The notes: generated from the sequence alone by a model not told the origin. Numbered from the stretch's first letter, positions 19,513-32,065 are shown. The stretch: DNA of 64,000 bases from Corticibacter populi (GCF_004217315.1 NZ_SGWR01000004.1:144718-208717); one strand, 5' to 3'. A program made the numbers and translations.

Positions 19513-20991
19513 ATGGACGCACCAACGGATCGAGACCCTGTGTCCGCGCAGGGCGTGCACGGCCAGCACAGCATGGTGGCCACCGGGCATCCGGCGGCGG
19601 CCCGCGCGGCCCATGCGATGCTGCAGAGCGGCGGCAGTGCGGTGGACGCCGCGATTGCGGCCGATGCCATTCTGGGCGTGGTCGAGCCGATGGCCACCGG
19701 CATCGGCGGCGATGTGCTGGCCATGCTGGTCGAGCCGGACGGCACGGCCATCACCTACAACGGCACCGGACGCGCGCCGCGCGCCTGGCGCGATGAATTG
19801 CTGGCGGCGCTGCCACAGCAGAAGATTCCCGAGCGCCATGCCCTGACGCTGACCACCCCGGGGGCCGTGCGCGGCTGGTTCGACTTGCACGCCCGCTATG
19901 GGCGCCTGCCGTTCGCGCAGTTGCTGCAGCCGGCCATCGCCATGGCGCGGGCGGGCTTTGCGGTCGCGCCCATTGCGGCGCGGGAATGGGCCCTGTTCGC
20001 GCCGGTGCTGCATGGCGATGCGGTGAGCGCACGCCTTTATCGCGCCGAACAACCACCGCAGGCCGGCGAGAGGTTCAGCAATCCCGAACTGGCGACGGTG
20101 CTGGAAGACATTGCCTGCGGCGGTGCCGATGCCTTTTACCGGGGGCGGCCCGCACAGGCCGCGCAGCAGGCCAGCGAGCGCCATGGTGGCATCCTCACGG
20201 CGCAGGACTTTGCCGAGCACACCGGCTTCTTCGCGCCGCCGCTGCGTGCGGAATTTCGCGGCCTGACGGTACTGGCCTGCCCACCCAACACGCATGGCAT
20301 GGCGGTGCTCGAAGCGCTCAGGGAGCTGGAGCCGCAAACCCTGCTCCGGGACGAGCCGCGCACCGTGCTGTGCACCGTGCAGGCCATGCGCCGCGCCATG
20401 CGCCGTGCCCGCGAGGAGGTGGCCGACCCGGCCGGCACGGTCTGCACGGCGATCATCGACCAGGATGGCCTGGGCATCAGCCTGATGAGCAGCGTTTTCA
20501 AGCGCTTTGGCTCCGGCATCTCGGCCGATGGCTGCGGCTTCGTGCTGCAAAACCGTGGCTTCGGCTTTGGCCGTCCGGGCACGCGCAATGCGCCCGGTGC
20601 GGCCAAACGCCCGTATCACACAGTGGTGCCGGGTGGCACGCTGCGGGACGGCCGCCTGCATGCCTGCTTCGGCGTGGTCGGCGGCGCCATGCAGCCGCAG
20701 GGGCAAGTCCAGATCCTGGAGCGCCTGGCGGCATTCGGCCAGGGCTTGCAGGAGGCGCTGGACGCGCCGCGCTGGCGCCTCGAATCCGACACCGCGCTGG
20801 CCATCGAGGCGGGCACGCCGCCGGAGGTGACCGCCTTGCTGCGCGCCAGCGGCTTTGTCGACCCGGTCGGTGAAGGTGAGCTGGGCGGGCGCAGCGATTT
20901 TGGTGGCGCGCAATTTGCCATGCGCCTAGCAGACGGCAGCCTGCTGGGCGCCTCCGACAAGCGCAAGGACGGCATGGCGCTGGGCGGCTAA
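19513..20991 (+). CDS. Gamma-glutamyltransferase family protein
   Basis: A 492-residue Ntn-hydrolase of the gamma-glutamyltransferase family. Typical enzymes hydrolyse or transfer gamma-glutamyl groups after self-cleavage before a catalytic threonine. The N-terminal part shows HPAAARAAHAMLQSGGSAVDAAIAA and GIGGDVLAMLVEP. The nucleophile position aligns with Thr309 in GTVCTAIIDQDG, but the usual TTHxSVVD reads TVCTAIID, so the second threonine and the histidine are replaced. There is no signal peptide, unlike periplasmic enzymes, and the protein is shorter than the usual 550-580 residues. Context in the oxidase regulon suggests amide hydrolysis of a pathway intermediate. Confidence 0.88.
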   Translation: MDAPTDRDPVSAQGVHGQHSMVATGHPAAARAAHAMLQSGGSAVDAAIAADAILGVVEPMATGIGGDVLAMLVEPDGTAITYNGTGRAPRAWRDELLAALPQQKIPERHALTLTTPGAVRGWFDLHARYGRLPFAQLLQPAIAMARAGFAVAPIAAREWALFAPVLHGDAVSARLYRAEQPPQAGERFSNPELATVLEDIACGGADAFYRGRPAQAAQQASERHGGILTAQDFAEHTGFFAPPLRAEFRGLTVLACPPNTHGMAVLEALRELEPQTLLRDEPRTVLCTVQAMRRAMRRAREEVADPAGTVCTAIIDQDGLGISLMSSVFKRFGSGISADGCGFVLQNRGFGFGRPGTRNAPGAAKRPYHTVVPGGTLRDGRLHACFGVVGGAMQPQGQVQILERLAAFGQGLQEALDAPRWRLESDTALAIEAGTPPEVTALLRASGFVDPVGEGELGGRSDFGGAQFAMRLADGSLLGASDKRKDGMALGG

Positions 20992-21061
20992 AGCTGGCTG
21001 CGACCGCATGGCCACGCTGCCACAACCCGTTTTTATCAATCGATCCAGGAGTTTCAACAAG

Positions 21062-21823
21062 ATGGAAGATCTCGACGCTTTCCAGGTCAAGGTGATCGCG
21101 ACCCACGAGGTGGCGCAGGACACGCTGGCCGTGGTGCTGGAGAAGCCGGCCGGCTTCGACTACGAGGCGGGCCAGTTCGTCAGCGTCACGATTCCCGGCT
21201 TCACGCCCACCGATGAGGATGATGGCGAGCGCATGCTGTCGTTGGCCAGCGCGCCGCACGAGCCGCACCTGCTGCTGGCGATGCGCATGCGCGATAGCGC
21301 CTTCAAACGCCACATCGCCCAACTGCGCCCGGGCGACGCGCTCACCATCAGCCCGGCGATGGGCGACTTCGTGCTGCCGCAGGATTGGCAGCGGCCGCTG
21401 GTCATGGTGGCTGGCGGCATTGGCATCACGCCGTTCCTGGGCATGCTCCGGCACCTGGGCCAGCGCGCCGCTGTGGCGCCGCTGCCACGGCCGGTCACCC
21501 TCCTGTACGGCAACCGCAATCCGGCCTCGGCGGCATTCCGCGAGGAACTGCAGGCGTTGCGCCAGACACTGCCGGGCTGCCGCGTCGTGCATGTCTTCAG
21601 CGAAGTCCCGGCCGATGCCGGTGCCGGCGCTGGCGGCGATGACGGGTCGGTCTTCAGCGGACTGATCACGCCGGAGCTGATCCGCCAGGTGCTGCCCGAT
21701 TGCCGCGACTGCCACTTCTTCGTGGTGGGCCCCGACGTGATGGTGGCCACGCTGCAGGACCACCTCGATGCCTGCGAGGTGCCGCCCGAGCAGGTCACGC
21801 TGGAGTTTTTCGCCGGCTACTGA
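21062..21823 (+). CDS. Ferredoxin-reductase-like FAD/NAD(P)H oxidoreductase
   Basis: A 253-residue member of the ferredoxin-NADP reductase fold without a ferredoxin domain. The FAD-binding half has RMLSLAS (like RxYSxxS). The NAD(P)H half begins VMVAGGIGITPFLGML, and the FFVVGPDVMVATLQDHL segment and C-terminal aromatic residue (FFAGY) complete the fold. I start at MEDLDAFQ, 10 bases after CCAGGAG; an upstream in-frame start adds residues without fold content. Because two separate ferredoxin genes lie in the locus, it is the natural reductase for them: NAD(P)H to FAD to [2Fe-2S] ferredoxin to diiron oxidase. The pairing is inferred from context. Confidence 0.9.
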   Translation: MEDLDAFQVKVIATHEVAQDTLAVVLEKPAGFDYEAGQFVSVTIPGFTPTDEDDGERMLSLASAPHEPHLLLAMRMRDSAFKRHIAQLRPGDALTISPAMGDFVLPQDWQRPLVMVAGGIGITPFLGMLRHLGQRAAVAPLPRPVTLLYGNRNPASAAFREELQALRQTLPGCRVVHVFSEVPADAGAGAGGDDGSVFSGLITPELIRQVLPDCRDCHFFVVGPDVMVATLQDHLDACEVPPEQVTLEFFAGY

Positions 21824-22068
21824 GCGTATCCACGGAGCGCGTATTCCACAGAGCGCGCATTGGCCCTTGCGCGGGCACGGCCCGCACCCCGCACCCGTTT
21901 CCAACGGTATTTCCACCGCATTCCGATTGCCTGTCAGCAGGGGCAAGGCCCGAGCCTTGTCTGCCGACGCCCCGATTGCAGCCCATCCGCACCCCGGTTG
22001 CCGTGGCGCGGCCCTGCAAAGCCCCCGTGTGAGTGTTTTCCCAACTCTTTTTTGAAAGTAGCCCGACC

Positions 22069-23043
22069 ATGAAGAAATCGATCAGCCAAACCGCTGCCCT
22101 CTCCTTCGTTGCCGCCCTGGCGCTGGTGCCCCTGGCCAGTGTGGCCCAATCCTCCGTCACCCTCTATGGCCGGGTCGACCTGGGCCTGCGCTATGACTCC
22201 AGCGAGGATGCCAGCGGCCAGAAATATGGCACCCGCATGGCCACTGGCACCAACAGCGCGCTGGGTTTCAAGGGCTCCGAGGACCTGGGCGGCAACACCA
22301 AGGTCTTCTTCCAGCTCGAGCACCGTCTCAATGCCGCCGATGGGAGTGCCGCCAACCCGGATTCGTTCTTCACCGAGATCGCGGTGCTGGGCATTTCGGG
22401 CGACTGGGGCACGCTGCGCATGGGCCGCTCCGATGGTCCGTTCTGGTACGGGCCCGGCGCCGATGCGTTCTATGGCGACTATGTGGGCGGCCGCGGCGAG
22501 CGCCGCGCCGGCGCCGACGACAAGTTCAATTCCGGCGTGATGTACTGGACGCCGGAGCTGGCGGGCTTCCAGGTGCTGGTGGGAACCACGCTGACCGACC
22601 GCGCCTCCATCAACGGCGTCAAGCCCAAGCACCCTTTGGCTGCCACGCTGCTGTACAAGGCGGGCGCCTTCAGCGGCTCGCTCGGCTACGTCAAGCGTTT
22701 CAACGAGGATGCGGCCATCGGCGGCAGCGCCAGCTACGACTTCGGCGTGTTGCAGGCGTTCCTGAGTGCCGCGCACAACGATGGCGAAGGCCTTGCCGGC
22801 ATCTCCACCGGCGAGCGGACCACGGCGACCATCGGCGCCGGCATCCCCGTCAGCGCCGTCGCCTCGGTGCGCGTCAAGTACAACTACGATGACAACCAGG
22901 ACATCAAGACCCAGCACGCCGGTCTTGGCTACTGGTACAGCCTGAGCAAGCGCACCAAGCTCTACACCACCGCCAGCTACCAGAAGACCGAGCACCTCAA
23001 GTCCACGCGCGCGCTCGATATCGGCCTGCTGCACGACTTCTGA
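22069..23043 (+). CDS. Gram-negative porin (OmpC-type, betaproteobacterial)
   Basis: A 324-residue outer-membrane porin. A signal peptide (about residues 1-26, ending VASVAQ) precedes the mature start SSVTLYGRVDLGLRY. The chain alternates beta strands and ends in phenylalanine (LLHDF), the usual Bam recognition end. Segments GFKGSEDLGGNTKVFFQLEH and GTLRMGRSDGPFWYG are typical of betaproteobacterial trimeric porins. It lies in the permease operon 245 bases after the flavin reductase; that gap shows no gene and may carry its own promoter. It probably passes the pathway substrate through the outer membrane. Confidence 0.95.
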   Translation: MKKSISQTAALSFVAALALVPLASVAQSSVTLYGRVDLGLRYDSSEDASGQKYGTRMATGTNSALGFKGSEDLGGNTKVFFQLEHRLNAADGSAANPDSFFTEIAVLGISGDWGTLRMGRSDGPFWYGPGADAFYGDYVGGRGERRAGADDKFNSGVMYWTPELAGFQVLVGTTLTDRASINGVKPKHPLAATLLYKAGAFSGSLGYVKRFNEDAAIGGSASYDFGVLQAFLSAAHNDGEGLAGISTGERTTATIGAGIPVSAVASVRVKYNYDDNQDIKTQHAGLGYWYSLSKRTKLYTTASYQKTEHLKSTRALDIGLLHDF

Positions 23044-23172
23044 GCGGCCCAACCCTGATGCATGACCGGGGCGGGCAGGCGCCATGGGCGGGGATCACCG
23101 CTGCCGGCGGTGCCTGCCTGTCTTGGTCTGTGCTCTTCAGCGCGTCTTTCCCGAAGTGACTTTCCACGAATC

Positions 23173-24141
23173 ATGACTCTCAGCCGTTTCATCCCCGACC
23201 GGTTCATCCTGACCATGCTGGGCGTGGTGGCGCTGGCCTCGCTGTGGCCCGCCCAGGGGCGGATGGAGGCGGCACTGGCCACCGTCACCAATCTGGCCAT
23301 TGCGCTGCTGTTCTTCCTGCACGGCGCCAAGCTCTCCCGCCAGGCCATTGTGGCCGGCATGGGGCACTGGCGCCTGCATCTGCTGGTGTTCGGCTGCACC
23401 TTCGTGCTGTTCCCGCTGCTGGGCCTGCTGCTCAAACCCCTGTTGCAGCCGCTGGTGGGCACGCCGCTTTACCTGGGCATGCTGTACTTGTGTGCGCTGC
23501 CGGCCACCGTGCAGTCGGCGATTGCCTTCACCTCGCTGGCGCGCGGCAATGTCCCGGCTGCCATCTGCAGTGCCGCCGCCTCCAGCCTGCTGGGCATCTT
23601 CCTGACGCCGCTGCTGGTGTCCTGGCTGCTGGGCGGGCAAGGGGAGGTGGCTGGCAGCACCTTCGACGCCATCGAGAAAATCACGCTGCAACTGCTGGTG
23701 CCTTTCATCGCCGGCCAGCTTGCCAGGCGCTGGATCGGTGCCTGGGTGGCGCGCAACAAGCATTGGCTTCGGTATGTGGACCAGGCCTCGATCCTGCTGG
23801 TGATCTACTCGGCCTTCGGCCGCGCCGTCAATGAAGGGCTGTGGTCGCAGATTCCGCTGCGCGCGCTGCTGATGCTGCTGCTCTGTTGCGCCCTGCTGCT
23901 GGTGCTGGTGCTGGCGTTGGTGTGGCTGCTCTCGGGCCTGCTGGGCTTTGACACCGAAGATCGCATCACCATCCTGTTCGCCGGCTCCAAGAAAAGCCTG
24001 GCCACGGGAGTGCCGATGGCGCAGGTGCTGTTTCCGGCCGCCGCCATTGGCGCCATGATTCTGCCGGTGATGCTGTTTCACCAGATCCAGTTGATGGCTT
24101 GCGCGGCCCTGGCCCAGCGGTTTTCCCGGCGGCCGCAGTAG
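23173..24141 (+). CDS. SBF-type (bile acid:Na+ symporter-like, YfeH) transporter
   Basis: A 322-residue inner-membrane protein with about nine or ten transmembrane segments, of the SBF-like group that includes bacterial YfeH and human SLC10A7. Recognisable parts are FFLHGAKLSRQAIVAGMGHWRLH, YLCALPATVQSAIAFTSLARGNVPAAICSAAASSLLGIFLTPLL (split here across two helices) and FAGSKKSLATGVPMA. Start MTLSRFIPDRF is chosen as the conserved beginning of the family. It ends the regulon's plus-strand genes and converges on the ABC ATPase 33 bases away. Substrates of bacterial members are largely undefined; organic anions are likely. Confidence 0.9.
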   Translation: MTLSRFIPDRFILTMLGVVALASLWPAQGRMEAALATVTNLAIALLFFLHGAKLSRQAIVAGMGHWRLHLLVFGCTFVLFPLLGLLLKPLLQPLVGTPLYLGMLYLCALPATVQSAIAFTSLARGNVPAAICSAAASSLLGIFLTPLLVSWLLGGQGEVAGSTFDAIEKITLQLLVPFIAGQLARRWIGAWVARNKHWLRYVDQASILLVIYSAFGRAVNEGLWSQIPLRALLMLLLCCALLLVLVLALVWLLSGLLGFDTEDRITILFAGSKKSLATGVPMAQVLFPAAAIGAMILPVMLFHQIQLMACAALAQRFSRRPQ

Positions 24142-24174
24142 CGGGTAGCAGGTCGAGCAGGTGGCGGCAGGTTT

Positions 24175-24894
<720 letters not shown>

Positions 24895-24901
24895 GGCCGG
24901 T

Positions 24902-25576
24902 TCAGTCCAGCGGTGGCAGCGCCGCCTTCAGGCGGGCCGTGGCCTCGGCCGGGTCGGGCGCCTGGGTGATGGCGCGCACCACCACGATGCGGCGTGCCCC
25001 GGCCTCGATCACCTCGCCGATGTTGTTCAGGTTGATGTCGCCGATGGCAAACCAGGGCTTGGCCGGCGCCAGCTCGCGCGCGGCGTCAGCCACCTCGCGC
25101 ACGGCCTGAAGGCCGGCGGCCGGGCGGCCAGGCTTGGTGGGCGTTGGCCAGACCGGGCCGATGCAGTAGTAGTCGGCCTCGCTCTGCATGGCGCGCCGGG
25201 CCTGGCCGATGTCGTGCGTCGACTGGCCCAGCAGCGCTCCTTCGGCGAGCAGGCCGCGTGCAGCCGGCAGCGGCAGGTCGCCCTGGCCCAGATGCAGGAT
25301 GTCGGCGCCGGCCAGCCGGGCGATGTCGGCACGGTCGTTGGCGGAGAACAAGGCGCCATGCCGGCGCGCGCTCTCGCGCAGCACGGCAAAGTAGTCGAGT
25401 TCCTTGGCCGCCTCCATGCCCTTGTCGCGCAGCTGGATGATGTCGACCCCGGCGGCATAGACGGCGTCGGCAAAGGCCTCGAAGTCCCTGAGCGAGGCGC
25501 CGCGGCTGTCGGTGCAAAGGTAGAGGCGGGCGCGCTGCAGACATGCGGCGGCTTGCGGGGACGGGGCAAATGGCAT
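24902..25576 (-). CDS. thiE: Thiamine phosphate synthase
   Basis: A 224-residue TIM-barrel enzyme that joins HMP-PP and the thiazole phosphate to make thiamine phosphate. Conserved blocks are YLCTDSRG, DIIQLRDKGMEAA, FSANDRADIARLAGADILHLGQGDLP, YYCIGPVWPTPTKPG and IGDINLNNIGEVIEAGARRIVVVRAI. The start is at MPFAPSPQ; in-frame codons further upstream run into the divergent riboswitch region. It is divergent from the thiS-thiG-thiF operon across 345 bases and is followed after 7 bases by the ABC ATPase. Confidence 0.95.
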   Translation of the reverse strand: MPFAPSPQAAACLQRARLYLCTDSRGASLRDFEAFADAVYAAGVDIIQLRDKGMEAAKELDYFAVLRESARRHGALFSANDRADIARLAGADILHLGQGDLPLPAARGLLAEGALLGQSTHDIGQARRAMQSEADYYCIGPVWPTPTKPGRPAAGLQAVREVADAARELAPAKPWFAIGDINLNNIGEVIEAGARRIVVVRAITQAPDPAEATARLKAALPPLD

Positions 25577-25675
25577 GGCAATCGATGGTGGCTGATCGGT
25601 GGTGCTGGTGTAGACTTGCGGGCAATTGTAGGCGGCACGTGAAGGCCGCCCTGCATCCGTTCCAAGTACCGTTCC

Positions 25676-25792
25676 AAGCACGGGAGCCGGCCATACCGGC
25701 TGAGAGGGCAATGCCGCCGCGTCGCACTGGCGCGCGGCAGGTTGCCGACCGTTGAACCTGATCCGGCTCGCACCGGCGTAGGAAGCCACATG
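25676..25792 (+). ncRNA. TPP riboswitch (THI element)
   Basis: The hallmark conserved parts are in order: CGGGAGCC (25681-25688), the pyrimidine-sensing CTGAGAGGG (25699-25707), an expandable variable stem, the pyrophosphate-sensor CGACCGTTGAACCTGATC (25746-25763) and the closing GCGTAGGAAGCC. It represses expression when thiamine pyrophosphate is plentiful. The first base of a possible short ORF (ATGACG) follows at once, and about 130 bases separate the aptamer from the thiS ATG. Confidence 0.95.
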
Positions 25793-25825
25793 ACGACGTC
25801 CGTTCCCATTCTCGTGCCGCGTTCG

Positions 25826-25858
25826 CGCCTGCCTGTCCCTTCGGGGCTGGCAGAGGCG
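25826..25858 (+). promoter_or_regulatory. Possible expression-platform hairpin of the TPP riboswitch
   Basis: CGCCTGCC pairs with GGCAGAGGCG (one bulged base) across a 15-base loop. It has no T-tract, so it would not act as a simple terminator. It lies between the aptamer and the thiS ribosome-binding site (GGAGG at 25910-25914), in a GC-rich stretch with no clear gene. Confidence 0.4.
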
Positions 25859-25921
25859 CTGCCATGCGCGGCGGCCTGTCGTCCCCCAGTCCCACCCGCC
25901 CCGAGCCCGGAGGTAGCTGCC

Positions 25922-27032
<1,111 letters not shown>

Positions 27033-27057
27033 TGCCGATGCGAATGTCCGGTTGCCC

Positions 27058-28221
<1,164 letters not shown>

Positions 28222-28242
28222 CGTTTCTGGATCAGGGTTCCC

Positions 28243-29043
28243 CTAGGAAATCGAGACTGTGCGGGAGATCGCCCGCGCTGTCTGGAGCAATGCAGGCAGC
28301 ATGGTCTCGCGCATGACTTCGGCGCTGGTGCGGTTGGCCTGGCCGCTGACGTTGATGGCCGCCATCACCCGGCCTGATTGGCTGAGAATGGGCGCGGCCA
28401 TGGAGATCAGGCCTTCTTCCAGTTCCTGGTCGACCAGGCACCAGCCCTGCTGACGCACGGCTTCGATGCGCGCCTCGATCTCATCGAGCTGCGTGGCGGT
28501 CTGGCGCGTCAGCGGTTGGATGTCCGAGCGACGCAGGACGTCGCGCAGTTCTTCCGGCGGCAGGCCCGCCAGCAGCACCCGCCCCAGCGACGAGCAGTAG
28601 GCCGGCAGGCGCGAGCCGACGCCCAGAGAGATGCGCATGATCTTCTTCTGCGTGGGCACGCGCATGACGTAGACCGCATCGGTGCCATCGAGCACGGCAA
28701 TGGAACTGGACTCGTGGACCTGCTTGACGAGTTCGCCGATGAAGGGTTCGGCCAGATTCCAGATCGGCATCGACGACAGGTAGGCAAAGCCCAGGTCGAG
28801 GATGCGCGGCGTGAGCCGGAACAGCTTGCCGTCGGTGGCAACGTACCCCAATGTCTGCAGCGTCAGCAGGATGCGGCGCGCCCCCGCGCGCGTCAGCCCG
28901 GCGCGCGCGGCAACCTCGCTGAGCGTCTGCTGCGGCGCCTCGGCGCTGAAGGAGCGGATCACCGCCAGCCCGCGCGCAAACGACTGCACGTAGCTGTCGC
29001 CGGGTTGGGGTAAATCCTTAGAAGAATGGGGTGGGTGCGTCAT
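28243..29043 (-). CDS. IclR-family regulator (PcaR/PcaU/PobR-like)
   Basis: A 266-residue IclR-type regulator with an N-terminal winged helix (about 20-80; TLSEVAARAGLTRAGARRILLTLQTLGYV) and a C-terminal effector-binding domain with EEGLISMAAPI and YCSSLGRVLLAG. It belongs by sequence pattern to the subgroup that controls beta-ketoadipate (pca) and related aromatic genes. It is divergent from pcaI, and the spacer carries an ACGAAC/GTTCGT palindrome. It most likely activates pcaIJFD in response to beta-ketoadipate or a relative; this is family knowledge plus position. Confidence 0.92.
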   Translation of the reverse strand: MTHPPHSSKDLPQPGDSYVQSFARGLAVIRSFSAEAPQQTLSEVAARAGLTRAGARRILLTLQTLGYVATDGKLFRLTPRILDLGFAYLSSMPIWNLAEPFIGELVKQVHESSSIAVLDGTDAVYVMRVPTQKKIMRISLGVGSRLPAYCSSLGRVLLAGLPPEELRDVLRRSDIQPLTRQTATQLDEIEARIEAVRQQGWCLVDQELEEGLISMAAPILSQSGRVMAAINVSGQANRTSAEVMRETMLPALLQTARAISRTVSIS

Positions 29044-29050
29044 TGTGGTG

Positions 29051-29103
29051 ATTATAAAAACAGCCTAGAATTCTTTACACGAACAAATGTTCGTAATTAG
29101 AAC
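29051..29103. promoter_or_regulatory. Divergent pca promoter with IclR-type operator
   Basis: ACGAAC-AAAT-GTTCGT (29079-29094) is a perfect inverted repeat whose GTTCG half matches the PcaR-type half-site. It lies between a possible plus-strand -35 TTTACA (29074-29079) and -10 TTAGAA (29098-29103). On the minus strand TATAAT (29051-29056) is a good -10 for the regulator gene. Confidence 0.6.
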
Positions 29104-29256
29104 TTTGTGGGGTTGATCGGATACCTGCCGCTTTCGAAGCGCTTGTTCCTCATCATGGCATGGGCCGTGTTGTCGGCCGCTGTGCCAGCGGCGAAAGAGG
29201 AAGAACAGGCCCCGGGCGGCGGCAGCTGGTCAGTCCCGAGCCTGGAGACCTTCACC

Positions 29257-29955
29257 ATGATCGACAAGATCGTTCCATCCGTCGAAGCGGCGCTGGCCGA
29301 CGTGCGCGATGGCGCCACCGTGCTGATCGGCGGCTTTGGCACTGCCGGCATTCCCGATGCGCTGATCGACGGCCTGATCGCGCAGGGCGCGCGCGAGCTG
29401 ACGGTGGTCAACAACAACGCCGGCAATGGCGATCAGGGCCTGGCGGCACTGCTCAAGGCCGGCCAGGTGCGCAAGATCATCTGCAGTTTTCCGCGCCAGG
29501 CGGATTCCCATGTGTTCGATGCGCTCTACCGAAGCGGCCGCATCGAGCTGGAACTGGTGCCGCAGGGCAATCTGGCCGAGCGCATCCGCGCCGCTGGCGC
29601 GGGCATCGGCGCCTTCTTCTGTCCCACCGCCTATGGCACCGAGCTGGCCAAGGGCAAGGAGACGCGCGAGATCAACGGGCGCCAGTACGTGCTGGAGTAT
29701 CCGATCCATGGCGATGTGGCACTGATCAAGGCCGAGCAGGGCGACCGCTGGGGCAATCTGACCTATCGCATGTCCGCGCGCAATTTCGGCCCGGTGATGG
29801 CGACGGCAGCGCGCACCACCATCGCCACCGTGCATGAGGTGGTGCCACTGGGCGCGCTGGACCCCGAGCACGTCATCACTCCCGGCATCCACGTCAGCCG
29901 CGTCGTGCCGATTGCCCGTTCCGCCACGCGTGCCGCTGGCGTCAAGGCGGCGTGA
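29257..29955 (+). CDS. pcaI: 3-oxoadipate CoA-transferase subunit A
   Basis: A 232-residue alpha subunit of succinyl-CoA:3-oxoadipate CoA-transferase, the penultimate step of the beta-ketoadipate pathway. Recognisable parts are GGFGTAGIPDALIDGL, NNNAGNGDQGLAALLKAG, FCPTAYGTELAKGKETREI and LTYRMSARNFGPVMA. The start MIDKIVPS, after CTGGAGACC, fits the family; an upstream in-frame ATG at 29155 gives an extension with no counterpart. PcaJ follows after 28 bases. Confidence 0.95.
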   Translation: MIDKIVPSVEAALADVRDGATVLIGGFGTAGIPDALIDGLIAQGARELTVVNNNAGNGDQGLAALLKAGQVRKIICSFPRQADSHVFDALYRSGRIELELVPQGNLAERIRAAGAGIGAFFCPTAYGTELAKGKETREINGRQYVLEYPIHGDVALIKAEQGDRWGNLTYRMSARNFGPVMATAARTTIATVHEVVPLGALDPEHVITPGIHVSRVVPIARSATRAAGVKAA

Positions 29956-29983
29956 TGCGACTGCCGTACCGAGGAGAACAACC

Positions 29984-30649
29984 ATGAGCACCGAACCCCG
30001 TTACCAGCGCCGCAGCAAGGACGAGCTGGCGCGCCGCGTCGCGCAGGACATTCACGATGGCGCCTACGTCAACCTGGGCATTGGCATGCCCACGCTGGTG
30101 GCCAACCACATCCCCGCCGGGCGCGAGGTCATCCTGCACAGCGAGAACGGCATCCTGGGCATGGGCCCGGCGCCAGCGCCCGGGCATGAGGACTACGACC
30201 TGATCAACGCCGGCAAGCAGCCCGTCACGCTGCTGCCGGGCGGCAGCTTCTTCCACCATGCCGACAGCTTCGCGATGATGCGCGGCGGCCACCTCGATAT
30301 CTGCGTGCTGGGGGCCTTCCAGGTCTCGGCCACTGGTGATCTGGCCAACTGGAGCACTGGCGAGCCCGGGGCGATCCCGGCTGTCGGCGGCGCGATGGAC
30401 CTGGCCATCGGTGCCAAGCAGACCTGGGTGATGATGGACTTGCGCACCAAGACCGGCGTCAGCAAGGTGGTCGAGCGCTGCAGCTACCCGCTCACCGGCA
30501 TCGCGTGCGTCAAGCGCATTTACACCGACCTGGCCACGCTGGCCTGCACGCCACAGGGCCTGCAACTGGTCGATACCGTGGCGGGGCTGGAACGGGCCGA
30601 ACTCGAGGCGATCGTCGGTTTGCCGATTCAGCCTGTCGAGCCCATCTGA
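29984..30649 (+). CDS. pcaJ: 3-oxoadipate CoA-transferase subunit B
   Basis: A 221-residue beta subunit that contains the catalytic glutamate in HSENGILGMG (Glu54), which forms the acyl-CoA thioester during transfer. Other family blocks are YVNLGIGMPTLVANHIP, GGHLDICVLGAFQVS and KTGVSKVVERCSYPLTG. The start is preceded by GAGGAG. It lies between pcaI and pcaF in the same direction, completing the two-subunit enzyme. Confidence 0.96.
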   Translation: MSTEPRYQRRSKDELARRVAQDIHDGAYVNLGIGMPTLVANHIPAGREVILHSENGILGMGPAPAPGHEDYDLINAGKQPVTLLPGGSFFHHADSFAMMRGGHLDICVLGAFQVSATGDLANWSTGEPGAIPAVGGAMDLAIGAKQTWVMMDLRTKTGVSKVVERCSYPLTGIACVKRIYTDLATLACTPQGLQLVDTVAGLERAELEAIVGLPIQPVEPI

Positions 30650-30681
30650 ACGCCTTCATCGCCAACCTCGAGGAGACAAGC

Positions 30682-31890
<1,209 letters not shown>

Positions 31891-31896
31891 TCGTCA

Positions 31897-32018
31897 GCAG
31901 GTTCTTCGCGCGTCTTCAAAGTCCCGCTACGCAGCGGCATGGCGGTGCCATGCCCTTCGGCTTGCACCTGAAAGGCCGCATGCAGCGGCGGCAAGCGCGT
32001 CGAGACTTTGAACACGCC
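31897..32018. repeat. Dispersed intergenic palindromic repeat, copy B
   Basis: Starts just after the pcaF stop with CAGGTTCTTCGCGCGTCTTC and ends with GAGACTTTGAACACGCC. The outer parts (GCGTcTTCAAAGTC and its near-complement GACTTTGAACACGC) are terminal inverted repeats. The right end matches copy A over about 30 bases. It separates pcaF from pcaD. Confidence 0.6.
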
Positions 32019-32065
32019 CTTGGGGCCCCGATCTTTGGTTCCGTTCGCACTGGGAGTGATTGAGC

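Noticed and set aside
29155-29256. N-terminal extension of PcaI from the ATG at 29155
   Set aside because: The extra residues have no counterpart in the family, and the internal ATG at 29257 has the ribosome-binding site and the conserved N-terminus.
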